DNA of 64,000 bases from Pelomonas aquatica. GTDB taxonomy: Bacteria; Pseudomonadota; Gammaproteobacteria; Burkholderiales; Burkholderiaceae_C. A program made the position numbers and the translations under genes. The DNA is taken from contig NZ_JAPPUW010000008.1 of assembly GCF_026712205.1 (NCBI RefSeq), forward strand, positions 124,001-188,000. The letters run 5' to 3'. Shown here piece after piece: positions 37,443 to 51,486 of the stretch (position 1 is its first letter; every line of letters begins with the position of its first letter). The notes beneath the pieces were generated by a model. That model searched no databases. It had not been told where the DNA came from and saw only the letters and a program-made list of their open reading frames with translations.

Positions 37443-38798
37443 ATGAATCAGATGACGGATTGGCTCAAGGTCGAAAGCATCGAACTTGAGGCGCAGGGCG
37501 TGGCGCACAACGCCGAGGGCAAGGTGGTCTTCATCGACGGCGCCTTGCCCGGCGAAGTGGTGAAGGCGCAGATCTCGCGCCGCAAGAACAACTGGGAGCA
37601 GGGCCAGCTCATCGAGGTCCGCAAGGAAAGCCCGCTGCGCGTCGCGCCGGGCTGCCCGCATTTCGGCCTGCATGCCGGCGCCTGCGGCGGCTGCAAGATG
37701 CAGCATCTGCATGCCGGGGCCCAGGTGGCGGTCAAGCAGCGGGTCGTCGAGGACCAGCTCTGGCATCTGGGCAAGGTCAGGCCCGAGGTGCTGCTGCGGC
37801 CCATCGAGGGGCCGACCTGGGGCTACCGCTATCGCGCTCGCTTCTCGGTGCGCTATGTGGCCAAGAAGGGCGTCGTGCTGATCGGCTTCCACGAGCGCAA
37901 GAGCCGCTACGTGGCCGACATGCAGGTCTGCAAGGTCGTGCCCAAGGTCGTCAGCGACCTGCTGATGCCGCTGCGCGAGCTGATCGCCGGCATGGCCGAG
38001 CGCGACCGCCTGCCGCAGATCGAGCTGGCCATGGGCGACGAGGTCATCGCGCTGGTGCTGCGCCACCTGAACCCGTTGCCGGATGGCGACGTCGCGATGC
38101 TGCGCGAGTTCGCCGCCAGGCATGGTGTGCAGTGGTGGCTGCAGCCCAAGGGGCCGGACACGGTGCGCCTGCTGGACGAGGGCGGCCCGCAGTTGGCCTA
38201 CCGCCTGCCCGAGTTCGGCGTGACCATGCCCTTCAAGCCGACCGACTTCACGCAGGTGAACCCGCACATCAACGCGGCGCTGGTGGGCCGCGCGCTGCGC
38301 CTGCTGGCCGTGCAGCGCGGCGACCGCGTCATCGACTGGTTCTGCGGCCTGGGCAATTTCACGCTGCCGCTGGCGACGCAGGCGCGCGAGGTGCTGGGCA
38401 TCGAGGGCAGCGAGACGCTGGTGCAGCGCTCGCGCGAGAACGCGGCGGCCAACGGGCTGGCGCACAAGACGGGCTTCGTCGCGCGCAACCTGTTCGAGAT
38501 GACGCCCGCGCTGTTGGCGGCCGATGGCATTGCCGACCGCTGGCTGATCGACCCGCCGCGCGAAGGCGCGTTCGCCCTGGCCAAGGCCGTGGCCGACATC
38601 GCCCAGGAGCCGTCGCTGGCGCCGGGCTGGACGCCGCCCAAGCGCATCGTCTACGTCAGCTGCAACCCGGCGACGCTGGCTCGCGACGCGGGCCTGCTCG
38701 TCAACGTGGCCGGCTATCGCTGCACGGCGGCCAGCGCGGTCAACATGTTCCCGCACACGGCCCACGTCGAGAGCGTTGCGGTCTTTGACCTTGTATGA
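37443..38798 (+). CDS. rlmD: 23S rRNA (uracil-5-)-methyltransferase RlmD
   Basis: A 451-residue RumA/RlmD enzyme methylating the conserved U1939 (E. coli numbering) of 23S rRNA. It has an N-terminal TRAM domain, an Fe-S cysteine cluster ([18 protein letters not shown]), a SAM site around [14 protein letters not shown], and the catalytic Cys in [11 protein letters not shown]. Length fits. It follows rpoS by 33 bp; after it a palindrome begins the insert that reaches 40.66 kb. Confidence 0.96.
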   Translation: MNQMTDWLKVESIELEAQGVAHNAEGKVVFIDGALPGEVVKAQISRRKNNWEQGQLIEVRKESPLRVAPGCPHFGLHAGACGGCKMQHLHAGAQVAVKQRVVEDQLWHLGKVRPEVLLRPIEGPTWGYRYRARFSVRYVAKKGVVLIGFHERKSRYVADMQVCKVVPKVVSDLLMPLRELIAGMAERDRLPQIELAMGDEVIALVLRHLNPLPDGDVAMLREFAARHGVQWWLQPKGPDTVRLLDEGGPQLAYRLPEFGVTMPFKPTDFTQVNPHINAALVGRALRLLAVQRGDRVIDWFCGLGNFTLPLATQAREVLGIEGSETLVQRSRENAAANGLAHKTGFVARNLFEMTPALLAADGIADRWLIDPPREGAFALAKAVADIAQEPSLAPGWTPPKRIVYVSCNPATLARDAGLLVNVAGYRCTAASAVNMFPHTAHVESVAVFDLV

Positions 38799-38804
38799 AA
38801 AAGG

Positions 38805-38843
38805 GCCCCTCGGGGCTAGGGATTTGATTAATGTGTTGATGCC
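38805..38843 (+). repeat. inverted repeat bounding an insert, left copy
   Basis: A 39-bp sequence starting with the palindrome-like GCCCCTCGGGGC and continuing through GGGATTTGATT and GTGTTGATGCC. It matches the reverse complement of 40623-40661 at 32 of 39 positions. It begins 6 bp after the rlmD stop. Confidence 0.7.
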
Positions 38844-39050
38844 GAGCAGTAAGGTATCCGCGGTGAACTTCCAACCCACTTCGACCCGTCGGACGCTGCC
38901 TGTCGAGCCTATCGACGCGGCGGGGCGCGAGTTGCGCAATCGCATGCTCGACGAGATGGCCATATGTTTCCTGAACAGCGGGCCAAGGAACTGGCGGCTA
39001 CGGAAGCCGCAATGGCGAAGCTTGGCAAGCAGTGGGTGAAAGTTCGATAA
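38839..39050 (+). pseudogene. possible small frameshifted gene
   Basis: An open frame from ATG 38839 (MPSSKVSAVNF..., high GC at third positions) looks coding up to about 38957 (RELRNRMLDEMA). The coding character then seems to move to another frame reading MFPEQRAKELAATEAAMAKL and ending QWVKVR with TAA at 39048-39050. Joined, they would make a protein of about 70 residues. No family is recognised. It may be a decayed small gene carried by the insert or chance. Confidence 0.35.
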
Positions 39051-39073
39051 CCCCGGCCGCTTCCCTTCGAAGG

Positions 39074-39100
39074 CCTGACGCGATGCCATATCGCGTCAGG
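39074..39100. repeat. perfect 11-bp stem hairpin
   Basis: CCTGACGCGAT and ATCGCGTCAGG pair perfectly around GCCAT. It lies 23 bp after the small broken frame and 60 bp before the orphan membrane gene. With no T-run, it is a weak terminator candidate or a protein/recombination site. Confidence 0.55.
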
Positions 39101-39160
39101 CACTGGCGCCGGTCAAAGGCGTCTAAACAAGGATTCGGCCGATAGCGTAGGGAGTTAGGG

Positions 39161-40489
39161 ATGGGCGAAACACTCGGGACTTTGTTTGGGCTGGTACTGG
39201 CTGCAGGAGTAGCTGTCACCGGGCATTTTTTGGCGAAGGCGCTGCGCAGCCGGAACCCCGAGACCTTCGCGGGCGAACGCAATTGGCAGTCCTGGCAAAG
39301 CAAGGTGTATCTGGGGATTGGGGCCGTTGGATGGGTCGCCGTCGTGGCCCTTGGGCTCCATGGCGTCTTGAAGCTGTTCATGCCGGCCTGGGGAGACGCA
39401 CGCCTGACCATTTCCATCTTGGGCGCACTCGCCACGCTACCCCTGGCAGAACACTTAGAAAAGCTGCCGCGTCTATGCAAGGACTATGCGGTTTTGTCGG
39501 GAACCGTTGCTTGGCTTGAAGAGAACCTGAGCCGAGGGCCAACACCGACCGACGCTGAGTTGGAGCGCATCCTGGAGCAATCTCGGGACACGTCAAAGCC
39601 TCTCGTGGAGCGACACGCACTGGTCTACAAGCATCAAATGATGCTTACGCTGAAGATTCGGGATGCTCGAGTGGAAGCTGCTGTCATTGCACGGCAGGAA
39701 AACGCTCGCGCGTTGGAAGCCGCCGATGCAGAACGCGCCCGTGCTGCGGTGTTGAAGGCGGAGCAAGAGGCTGCCAGGCAAGCTGCGCAGATTGAGAAAC
39801 GTCAGCGTGCCGAGGCTCTCGTGGCACAGCGCGTTCAGCCGGAATCACTTATTGAGTCCGTTGACCAGGTCCAGCTGAGCGGTGCTGTAGGCCAGGACAA
39901 GGTCATGAGCTTATGGAACGAGTTCAAGGCGTCGATAGTTGGTGCCGTGCCGTCCGGCCCGGACAAGTCGCAGGCAGCCGCAGCGCAACTTCCCTCGCTG
40001 CTGACCAAGTTGGCAGGGGTGGCTCTACCCTCGACCGTGAACCCTTATATCGCTTACCAAGGCACGCCTCGGGATGGCTATTGCGACGCGGTAGCCGTGG
40101 AAGCATCTGGTGGGGTGCCGCTGTACCAGCGCTTGCAGTTTGAGCACTCCACCTCTGGGCTGGTGAATGCCTTGTTTTTTGCAGCCGTGCTGCCTCAGAA
40201 GTGGTCCTGGGGCCACGGCTGCTATGACCGTGACGCCGAACTTATTCTGAGCGCAGACCGCTTGGTCGCAGTGGTTCAGGACGCCGGCAAGAGGGAGCCG
40301 ACCGATGATGCGACTTGGCCACCTGCGGGCCTTCGCATCAAGCGCCTTGATGACGGATTTGAGGTCGGCTGCTTGGCCAGCCGTCCCGGGCGCGGGCTCT
40401 ACGACCTCTCAGTGCCCGTTCGCAACGGACATGCGGGCCCGCTTGAAGTCCGTAAGCTGTTCGTCTGGGGTCAGGGCGTCTTCTACTGA
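39161..40489 (+). CDS. unrecognised membrane protein with coiled coil
   Basis: A 442-residue protein that I cannot place in a family. Hydrophobic segments at about 5-26, 48-70 and perhaps 82-98 anchor the N-terminus. A charged helix rich in Ala, Glu, Arg and Gln (about 165-225) predicts a coiled coil. Residues 230-442 look globular and soluble, with few prolines early and a mixed beta-rich end (DGFEVGCLASRPGRGLYDLSVPVRN...). Codon use is visibly less GC-rich at third positions than in rlmD or carB. GGAG lies about 10 bases before the ATG. It is the only sizable gene in an insert bounded by inverted repeats. A sensor, defence or envelope role is possible, but nothing in the sequence decides. 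Confidence 0.75.
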   Translation: MGETLGTLFGLVLAAGVAVTGHFLAKALRSRNPETFAGERNWQSWQSKVYLGIGAVGWVAVVALGLHGVLKLFMPAWGDARLTISILGALATLPLAEHLEKLPRLCKDYAVLSGTVAWLEENLSRGPTPTDAELERILEQSRDTSKPLVERHALVYKHQMMLTLKIRDARVEAAVIARQENARALEAADAERARAAVLKAEQEAARQAAQIEKRQRAEALVAQRVQPESLIESVDQVQLSGAVGQDKVMSLWNEFKASIVGAVPSGPDKSQAAAAQLPSLLTKLAGVALPSTVNPYIAYQGTPRDGYCDAVAVEASGGVPLYQRLQFEHSTSGLVNALFFAAVLPQKWSWGHGCYDRDAELILSADRLVAVVQDAGKREPTDDATWPPAGLRIKRLDDGFEVGCLASRPGRGLYDLSVPVRNGHAGPLEVRKLFVWGQGVFY

Positions 40490-40687
40490 AGGCAACATGC
40501 GCGTGTTGTCTGGAGCCTAAAAAGCAAGACACGGCCTGGGAAGGCTGCTGGAAAAATCTCCAGAAGGAAAACGCCCTCTGGAACCAAAGTTCTCAGAGAG
40601 CGAATCAGGCGCCAGGGCCAAGGGCGTCAACACGTCAATCGAATCCCCAGCCCCTCGGGGCGCTCTGTCTTGCCGGCCATATCGGGC
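40490..40687. other. gap between orphan gene and BI-1 gene
   Basis: About 200 bases rich in short palindromes: CAACA/TGTTG (40493-40508), CTGGA/TCCAG (about 40548-40563) and TCCAGA/TCTGGA just after it, then the right inverted repeat. No gene is visible. The palindromes may act as terminators for the orphan gene. Confidence 0.4.
40623..40661 (-). repeat. inverted repeat bounding an insert, right copy
   Basis: The reverse complement reads GCCCCGAGGGGC, then GGGGATTCGATT and GTGTTGACGCC, matching the left copy at 38805-38843 with 7 differences, mostly transitions. It lies just beyond the stop of the BI-1 gene, for which the GCCCC/GGGGC stem could also serve as a transcription stop. No target-site duplication is evident outside the repeats. 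Confidence 0.7.
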
Positions 40688-41380
40688 TTATTCGCGATCG
40701 CCGCCAAAAATCCCGAGCAACGACAGCAGGCTCTGGAACACGTTGTAGACATCCAGATAGATGGCCAGCGTGGCGCTGATGTAGTTGGTCTCGCCGCCGT
40801 CGACGACGCGCTTGATGTCGTAGAGCATGAAGGCCGAGAAGATGGCCAGGGACATCACCAGCATCGTCAGCATCAGTGTGGACGACTGCAGGAAGATGTT
40901 GGCAATGCCCGCGACCATCAGGATCACGGCGCCGACGACGAGGAATTTGCCCATCGAGGACAGGTCGCGCTTGATGACGGTGGCCAGGCTGGCCATCGTG
41001 AAGAAGACCGCCGCCGTGCCGCCGAAGGCCGTCATGACCAGCGACGTGCCGTTCTTGAAGCCCAGCACGAAGCCGATCAGGCGCGACAGCATCAGGCCCA
41101 TGAAGAAGGTGAAGCCGAGCAGGGCGGCGACGCCGGCGGCGCTCTCCTTGGTGCGCTCGATGACGAACATCAGGCCGAAGGCTCCGACGAAGAAGACCAG
41201 GGCGCTCAGGCCCGGGCTCATCGTGCGGAACAGGCCGGTGGCGACGCCGATCCAGGCGCCCAGCACCGTGGGGACGAGGGACAGGGCCAGCAGCCAGTAG
41301 GTGTTGCGCAGCACGCGCTGACGGTCGGCAGCAAGGCCCACGTTGGCGTAGCCGTATGGGGTTTGCAGGCTGTCGTTCAT
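40688..41380 (-). CDS. Bax inhibitor-1 / YccA family membrane protein
   Basis: A 230-residue protein with seven hydrophobic helices of the BI-1 (TMBIM) family. YWLLALSLVPTVLGAWIG, the GFTFFMGLMLSRLIG helix and the C-terminal YISATLAIYLDVYNVFQSLLSLLGIFGGDRE are characteristic; the conserved Asp residues of the pH-sensing pair lie in the last helices. YccA in E. coli interacts with the FtsH protease, and ftsH is in this window, but the two are not linked here. Confidence 0.92.
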   Translation of the reverse strand: MNDSLQTPYGYANVGLAADRQRVLRNTYWLLALSLVPTVLGAWIGVATGLFRTMSPGLSALVFFVGAFGLMFVIERTKESAAGVAALLGFTFFMGLMLSRLIGFVLGFKNGTSLVMTAFGGTAAVFFTMASLATVIKRDLSSMGKFLVVGAVILMVAGIANIFLQSSTLMLTMLVMSLAIFSAFMLYDIKRVVDGGETNYISATLAIYLDVYNVFQSLLSLLGIFGGDRE

Positions 41381-41472
41381 GACGATCCTCCGAAGGACGA
41401 ATGGGAAACCGGGCCGATTCTAGGCCGGCGCCAGGCGGCTACATTGGGGTCTGGATCCCTCAAATCAAGACC

Positions 41473-41874
41473 ATGAAACAGCAAGCCCAACTCGAACTCG
41501 AAGACGTCAAACGCATCGCCGCTGCCGCCGAGGCGCATGCGCGCCAGCAGGGCTGGGCCGTCAGCATCGCCATCGTCGACGCCGGCGGCCATCTGCTGTG
41601 GCTGCAGCGCCTGGACGGCGCCGCGCCCATCTCGGCCCAGATCGCGCCGGCCAAGGCGCACACGGCCGCGCTCGGCCGCCGCGAGAGCAAGAGCTACGAG
41701 GACATGATCAACCAGGGCCGCGTGTCCTTCCTCAGCGCGCCCGGCCTGCAGGGGCTGCTGGAAGGCGGCGTGCCCATCCTCGTCGACGGCCAGTGCGTGG
41801 GCGCCATCGGCGTCAGCGGTGTCAAGTCCAGCGAGGACGTGGAGATCGGTCGCGCCGGCATCGCGGCACTTTGA
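41473..41874 (+). CDS. GlcG/HbpS family (DUF336) protein
   Basis: A 133-residue protein of the heme-degrading/cobalamin-adenosyltransferase-like HbpS/GlcG fold. AHARQQGWAVSIAIVDAGGHLLWLQRLDGA, the AKAHTAALGRRES stretch and VGAIGVSGVKSSEDVEIGRAG are the usual signature. The function is not settled; relatives bind heme or assist in redox sensing. The ATG at 41473 is selected from the family N-terminus. The next 175 bp lead to carA. Confidence 0.88.
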   Translation: MKQQAQLELEDVKRIAAAAEAHARQQGWAVSIAIVDAGGHLLWLQRLDGAAPISAQIAPAKAHTAALGRRESKSYEDMINQGRVSFLSAPGLQGLLEGGVPILVDGQCVGAIGVSGVKSSEDVEIGRAGIAAL

Positions 41875-41920
41875 CGCGTCACGAAGCGGTCACGAAGTCT
41901 CCGTACTAACCCCAGTCGGC

Positions 41921-42051
41921 TATACTCGATGGGTTTACCTGAACCCATCTCGACCCCTGTCGCTATCCGGCGCAAACCCCTCAGTTTCTTGAGCTGATCC
42001 GTCCTCGGACGGGGTTGACGCCTGCCACGCGCGCCATTTGCGGAGACCCCT
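41921..42051 (+). promoter_or_regulatory. carA promoter/leader region
   Basis: A -10-like TATACT lies at 41921-41926; no good -35 is visible. The leader of about 120 bases that follows contains GGGTT/AACCC (41931-41946) and CCGTCC-TC-GGACGG (41999-42012) stem-loops. A long leader before carA suggests control by pyrimidine or arginine, but no known riboswitch or ARG box is recognised. Confidence 0.4.
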
Positions 42052-43212
<1,161 letters not shown>

Positions 43213-43223
43213 AGGAGGCACTC

Positions 43224-43862
43224 ATGTTCGGCATCACCGACCTCGGCACCTTCGTCGCGGCAGCCATCTTCATCATCCTGCTGCCCGGCCCCAATTCGCT
43301 GTACGTGCTGTCCGTCGCGGCGCAGCGTGGCGTGCGCGCCGGCTACACGGCGGCCTGCGGCGTGTTCGTCGGCGACACGGTGCTGATGACGGCGGCGGCC
43401 GCCGGTGGTGCGTCGCTGCTGATGGCCAGCCCGCAGATCTTCTTCGTCGTGAAGATGGTGGGCGCGGTCTACCTCGGTTGGATCGGCATCCAGCTGCTGC
43501 GCGGTGCGCTGGGCGCCTGGCGCGGCGATGTCAAGTCCGAAGCGCCCCGCGCCGTGGATGCGAACCAGCCCTTCCGCAAGGCCCTGGTCGTCAGCCTGCT
43601 GAACCCCAAGGCCATCGCCTTCCTGTTGTCCTTCTTCATCCAGTTCGTCGACCCGGCCTATCCGCGTCCGGCGCTGACCTTCCTGATCCTGGGTTCCATC
43701 ATCCAGGGCTTTAGCTTCCTCTACCTCTCGACGCTGATCTTTGCCGGTGCCCGCCTCGCGGCGGCCTTCCGTGCGCGGCGTCGACTGTCTGGCGCGGCCA
43801 ACGCCAGCGTCGGTGCACTTTTCGTTGGGTTCGGGGCCAAGCTGGCCACGGCCACGCTCTAA
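43224..43862 (+). CDS. LysE/LeuE family amino-acid exporter
   Basis: A 212-residue membrane protein of the RhtB/LeuE branch. FIILLPGPNSLYVLSVAAQRGVRAGYTAACG opens the family signature, and five to six helices follow, ending with a basic tail. It probably exports leucine-like or other amino acids. It is inserted between carA and carB, with a good ribosome site (GGAGG) 11 bp after carA; the same insertion is seen in other Burkholderiales. Confidence 0.9.
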   Translation: MFGITDLGTFVAAAIFIILLPGPNSLYVLSVAAQRGVRAGYTAACGVFVGDTVLMTAAAAGGASLLMASPQIFFVVKMVGAVYLGWIGIQLLRGALGAWRGDVKSEAPRAVDANQPFRKALVVSLLNPKAIAFLLSFFIQFVDPAYPRPALTFLILGSIIQGFSFLYLSTLIFAGARLAAAFRARRRLSGAANASVGALFVGFGAKLATATL

Positions 43863-43877
43863 GCAGACTCGCAAGCC

Positions 43878-47153
<3,276 letters not shown>

Positions 47154-47177
47154 CGGCCCACCCCGTACCGGCTGCGC

Positions 47178-47231
47178 CGCCCCCCTCAAGGGGGCACTGC
47201 CAGTGGCCCGGCAAAGCCGGTTCCACGGCAG
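47178..47231. repeat. GC-rich hairpin element after carB
   Basis: A C-run/G-run palindrome (CCCCCCTCAAGGGGG, about 47179-47194) is followed by a long hairpin: CTGCC-a-GTGG-c-CCGGC, loop AAA, GCCGG-tt-CCAC-GGCAG (47197-47231). It is related in layout to the elements at 9083, 17007 and 59226 and may stop carB transcripts. Confidence 0.55.
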
Positions 47232-47293
47232 TCGCTTGGTAAGTCAGGGTTTCTGCGATCAGCTCGTTGTCATGATCGACGCCCCGGCTGCCT

Positions 47294-47299
47294 TAAAAT
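47294..47299 (+). promoter_or_regulatory. putative greA -10 element
   Basis: TAAAAT lies 12 bp before the terminator-like hairpin; TTGTCA at 47267-47272 is a possible -35, but the 21-bp spacer is long. If real, the hairpin would lie in the greA leader RNA. Confidence 0.35.
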
Positions 47300-47311
47300 G
47301 CCGACCATCGA

Positions 47312-47360
47312 TTCCGCCGCCGCAGCCTGATGAACAGGCCGCAGCGGCGGAACTCTTTTT
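47312..47360 (+). terminator. terminator-like hairpin in greA leader
   Basis: TTCCGCCGC (47312-47320) pairs with GCGGCGGAA (47344-47352), with an inner GCCTG/CAGGC stem and ATGAA loop, followed by CTC and five T. It ends 16 bp before the greA ATG. It is either the end of the carB transcript or an attenuator for greA, comparable in position to the E. coli greA leader terminator that releases GraL RNA. Confidence 0.75.
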
Positions 47361-47376
47361 GCCATCGAGTTTTGAC

Positions 47377-47853
47377 ATGACGACCATTCCCCTGACCAAG
47401 CGCGGCGCCGAGTCGCTGAAGGCCGAGCTGCACCGCCTCAAGACCGTCGAGCGTCACGCCGTCGTCCAGGCGATCGCCGAGGCGCGCGCCCAGGGCGACC
47501 TGAGCGAAAACGCCGAGTACGACGCGGCCAAGGACAAGCAGGGCTTCATCGAAGGCCGCATCCTCGAGATCGAAGGCAAGCTGGCGGCGGCGCAGATCAT
47601 CGACCCCGCGTCGCTGGACGCCGGCGGCCGCGTGGTCTTCGGCGCGACGGTGGACCTCGAGGACGAGGACAGCGGCAAGGCCGTGACCTACCAGATCACC
47701 GGCGACGACGAGGCCGACATCAAGCTGGGCCGCATCTCCGTCAGCTCGCCCATCGCCCGCGCGCTGATCGGCAAGGAAGCCGGCGACGTGGCCGAGGTGC
47801 AAGCCCCGGGCGGCGTGCGCCGCTACGAGATCGTTGAAGTGCGTTACGAGTGA
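47377..47853 (+). CDS. greA: transcription elongation factor GreA
   Basis: A 158-residue factor that rescues backtracked RNA polymerase by stimulating transcript cleavage. The N-terminal coiled coil carries the acidic tip ([22 protein letters not shown]); the C-terminal FKBP-like domain contains [15 protein letters not shown]. The ATG at 47377 gives the usual [18 protein letters not shown] opening. Its stop overlaps the DUF4149 start (TGATG). Confidence 0.97.
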   Translation: MTTIPLTKRGAESLKAELHRLKTVERHAVVQAIAEARAQGDLSENAEYDAAKDKQGFIEGRILEIEGKLAAAQIIDPASLDAGGRVVFGATVDLEDEDSGKAVTYQITGDDEADIKLGRISVSSPIARALIGKEAGDVAEVQAPGGVRRYEIVEVRYE

Positions 47854-48296
47854 TGCTCGCTCGGCTCCAAGCCCTGCTGGCCGCCCTTTGGGGCGGCTTT
47901 TTGCTGTGTGTGGCCTTCGCTGCGGCGCCGAGCGCCTTCGCGGTGCTGGAGCGGGTTCAGGCAGGTGCCTTTGTCGCGCGCGTGTTCGCGGTCGAGGCGC
48001 AGGTCAGCCTCGCGCTGGGCCTGGTGTTGATGATGATAGAGCGCCGCATCGCGCGGGATGCGGTCGAGGCGGGCGGCGCCAGTGAGCAGTTCTCGGCTCG
48101 CCTGCTGCTGCCTGCCGTGGCGCTGTTCTGCACCGTCGCCGGCTACTACGGCCTGCAGCCCATGATGGCGGATGCGAAGGCCGGCCACGGCATCGCGTCA
48201 TTCGCGGCGCTGCACGGCGTGTCGCTGGGCTTCTTTGGTGTCAAGGGCCTGGCCGTGCTGGCCCTGGCCTGGATCAGTCCGCGAAGGTCTTCTTGA
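47853..48296 (+). CDS. DUF4149 membrane protein
   Basis: A 147-residue protein with four hydrophobic segments (about 5-25, 40-62, 83-103, 122-141), as in DUF4149. ALWGGFLLCVAFAAAPSAFAVL and the ALHGVSLGFFGVKGLAVLALAW end are typical. Its function is unknown. It is coupled to greA and overlaps the convergent yhbY gene by 23 bp. Confidence 0.85.
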   Translation: MLARLQALLAALWGGFLLCVAFAAAPSAFAVLERVQAGAFVARVFAVEAQVSLALGLVLMMIERRIARDAVEAGGASEQFSARLLLPAVALFCTVAGYYGLQPMMADAKAGHGIASFAALHGVSLGFFGVKGLAVLALAWISPRRSS

Positions 48297-48753
48297 CGCT
48301 GGTGGTCTTGCTGCGCTTCTTGATGCGCTTGATCTCTCCGCCCTGGGTCACGCGCTCATTGCCCATGACCTTGACCTTGTTGATCTGCGGGCGGCCGTTG
48401 CCGCTCTTGGAGAACTTGACGATCTTGACGACGCGCGGGCCGGGCATGACGCCCTCACGTTCGGCCTTGGGCTTCTCGGGGATAGGGCGCCACAGCACCA
48501 GCAACTTGCCGATGTGCTGGATGGGCGCGGCGTTCAACTCGTCGCAGAGCTGCACGAACATCGCCTCGCGCGCCTCACGGTCGTCGCCCTGAACCCGCAC
48601 CTTGATCAGGCCATGGGCGTTCAGCGCGGCGTCGGTTTCCTTGACGACGGCAGGCGTCAGGCCCTCGCCACCGACCATCACGACGGGGTCGAGATGGTGG
48701 GCATCGGCGCGCTTTTCCCGGCGCTGGGTGGGGGTCAGGTTGATTTGAGGCAT
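48274..48753 (-). CDS. yhbY: YhbY-type ribosome assembly RNA-binding protein
   Basis: A 159-residue CRM-domain protein associated with pre-50S ribosomes. [49 protein letters not shown] is the CRM signature; GKLLVLWRP closes the domain near residue 92. A basic C-terminal tail of about 65 residues, absent from E. coli YhbY, ends the protein. It is divergent from rlmE with a 20-bp gap; both genes act on the large subunit. Confidence 0.93.
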   Translation of the reverse strand: MPQINLTPTQRREKRADAHHLDPVVMVGGEGLTPAVVKETDAALNAHGLIKVRVQGDDREAREAMFVQLCDELNAAPIQHIGKLLVLWRPIPEKPKAEREGVMPGPRVVKIVKFSKSGNGRPQINKVKVMGNERVTQGGEIKRIKKRSKTTSVKKTFAD

Positions 48754-48773
48754 CCCCGTATTATCCCGTAGGC

Positions 48774-49448
48774 ATGAAAACTCAAACCAAAAGCAAGAAG
48801 CTCAACAAGGCGTGGCTCAATAACCATGTCAGCGACCCCTATGTGCAGCAGGCCCAGAAGGACGGCTACCGGTCCCGCGCGGCCTACAAACTCAAGGAGA
48901 TCGACGAGGAGCTCAAGCTGATCCGCCCGGGCCAGGTGGTGGTGGACCTGGGCGCCACGCCCGGCGCCTGGAGCCAGTACCTGCGCCGCAGGTTCGCGCC
49001 CAAGGAGGCGGGGCAGGGCGGGGCGGCCGTGGGCCAGCTCAACGGCACCATCATCGCGCTGGACCTGCTGGACTTCGAGCCCATCGAGGGCGTGCAGTTC
49101 ATCCAGGGCGATTTTCAGGAAGACGCGGTGCTCGCCCAGCTGGAGGCGGCGCTGGCCGGCCGGCCGGTTGACGTCGTCGTGTCGGACATGGCGCCCAACT
49201 TGTCGGGCATTGCGTCCACCGATGCCGCCCGCATCTCCAACCTCATCGAGCTGGCCGTGGACTTCGCCAGCCGGCATCTCAAGCCCGAGGGCGCGCTGGT
49301 GGCCAAGGTCTTCCACGGCAGCGGCTACAACGAGCTGGTGCTGCTGTTCAGGGCGCAGTTCAAGACCGTCAAGGTGGTCAAGCCCAAGGCCTCGCGGGAG
49401 CGTTCCTCCGAGACATTCTTGGTCGGTATCGGCCTGAAACCCCGCTGA
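48774..49448 (+). CDS. rlmE: 23S rRNA (uridine-2'-O-)-methyltransferase RlmE
   Basis: A 224-residue FtsJ/RlmE enzyme methylating U2552 (E. coli numbering) in the large-subunit A loop. It contains [20 protein letters not shown], the SAM site [24 protein letters not shown] and the catalytic Lys in [10 protein letters not shown]. It lies upstream of ftsH, the standard order in proteobacteria. Confidence 0.97.
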   Translation: MKTQTKSKKLNKAWLNNHVSDPYVQQAQKDGYRSRAAYKLKEIDEELKLIRPGQVVVDLGATPGAWSQYLRRRFAPKEAGQGGAAVGQLNGTIIALDLLDFEPIEGVQFIQGDFQEDAVLAQLEAALAGRPVDVVVSDMAPNLSGIASTDAARISNLIELAVDFASRHLKPEGALVAKVFHGSGYNELVLLFRAQFKTVKVVKPKASRERSSETFLVGIGLKPR

Positions 49449-49533
49449 GCCCAGGGCTGGCCCCCTTGCGTCGCCTAAAATCGCCCCCACTGTCCTGAAA
49501 CCCGCGCTGGGTCGTCAGGGCCAAGGAGTCGCA

Positions 49534-51435
<1,902 letters not shown>

Positions 51436-51486
51436 TCCCCTCCCGATCCGACAGCCTCCAGCCGGGCCCGTTTTCCATTCAAGACC

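Noticed and set aside
38776-39039. An 87-codon frame overlapping the rlmD end as an intact gene
   Set aside because: Its start lies inside rlmD, it runs through the inverted repeat, and its second half loses coding character. It is kept only as part of a possible frameshifted gene.
49466-49481. TTGCGT and TAAAAT as an ftsH promoter
   Set aside because: The spacing between the boxes is only 4 bp, far too short for a sigma-70 promoter.
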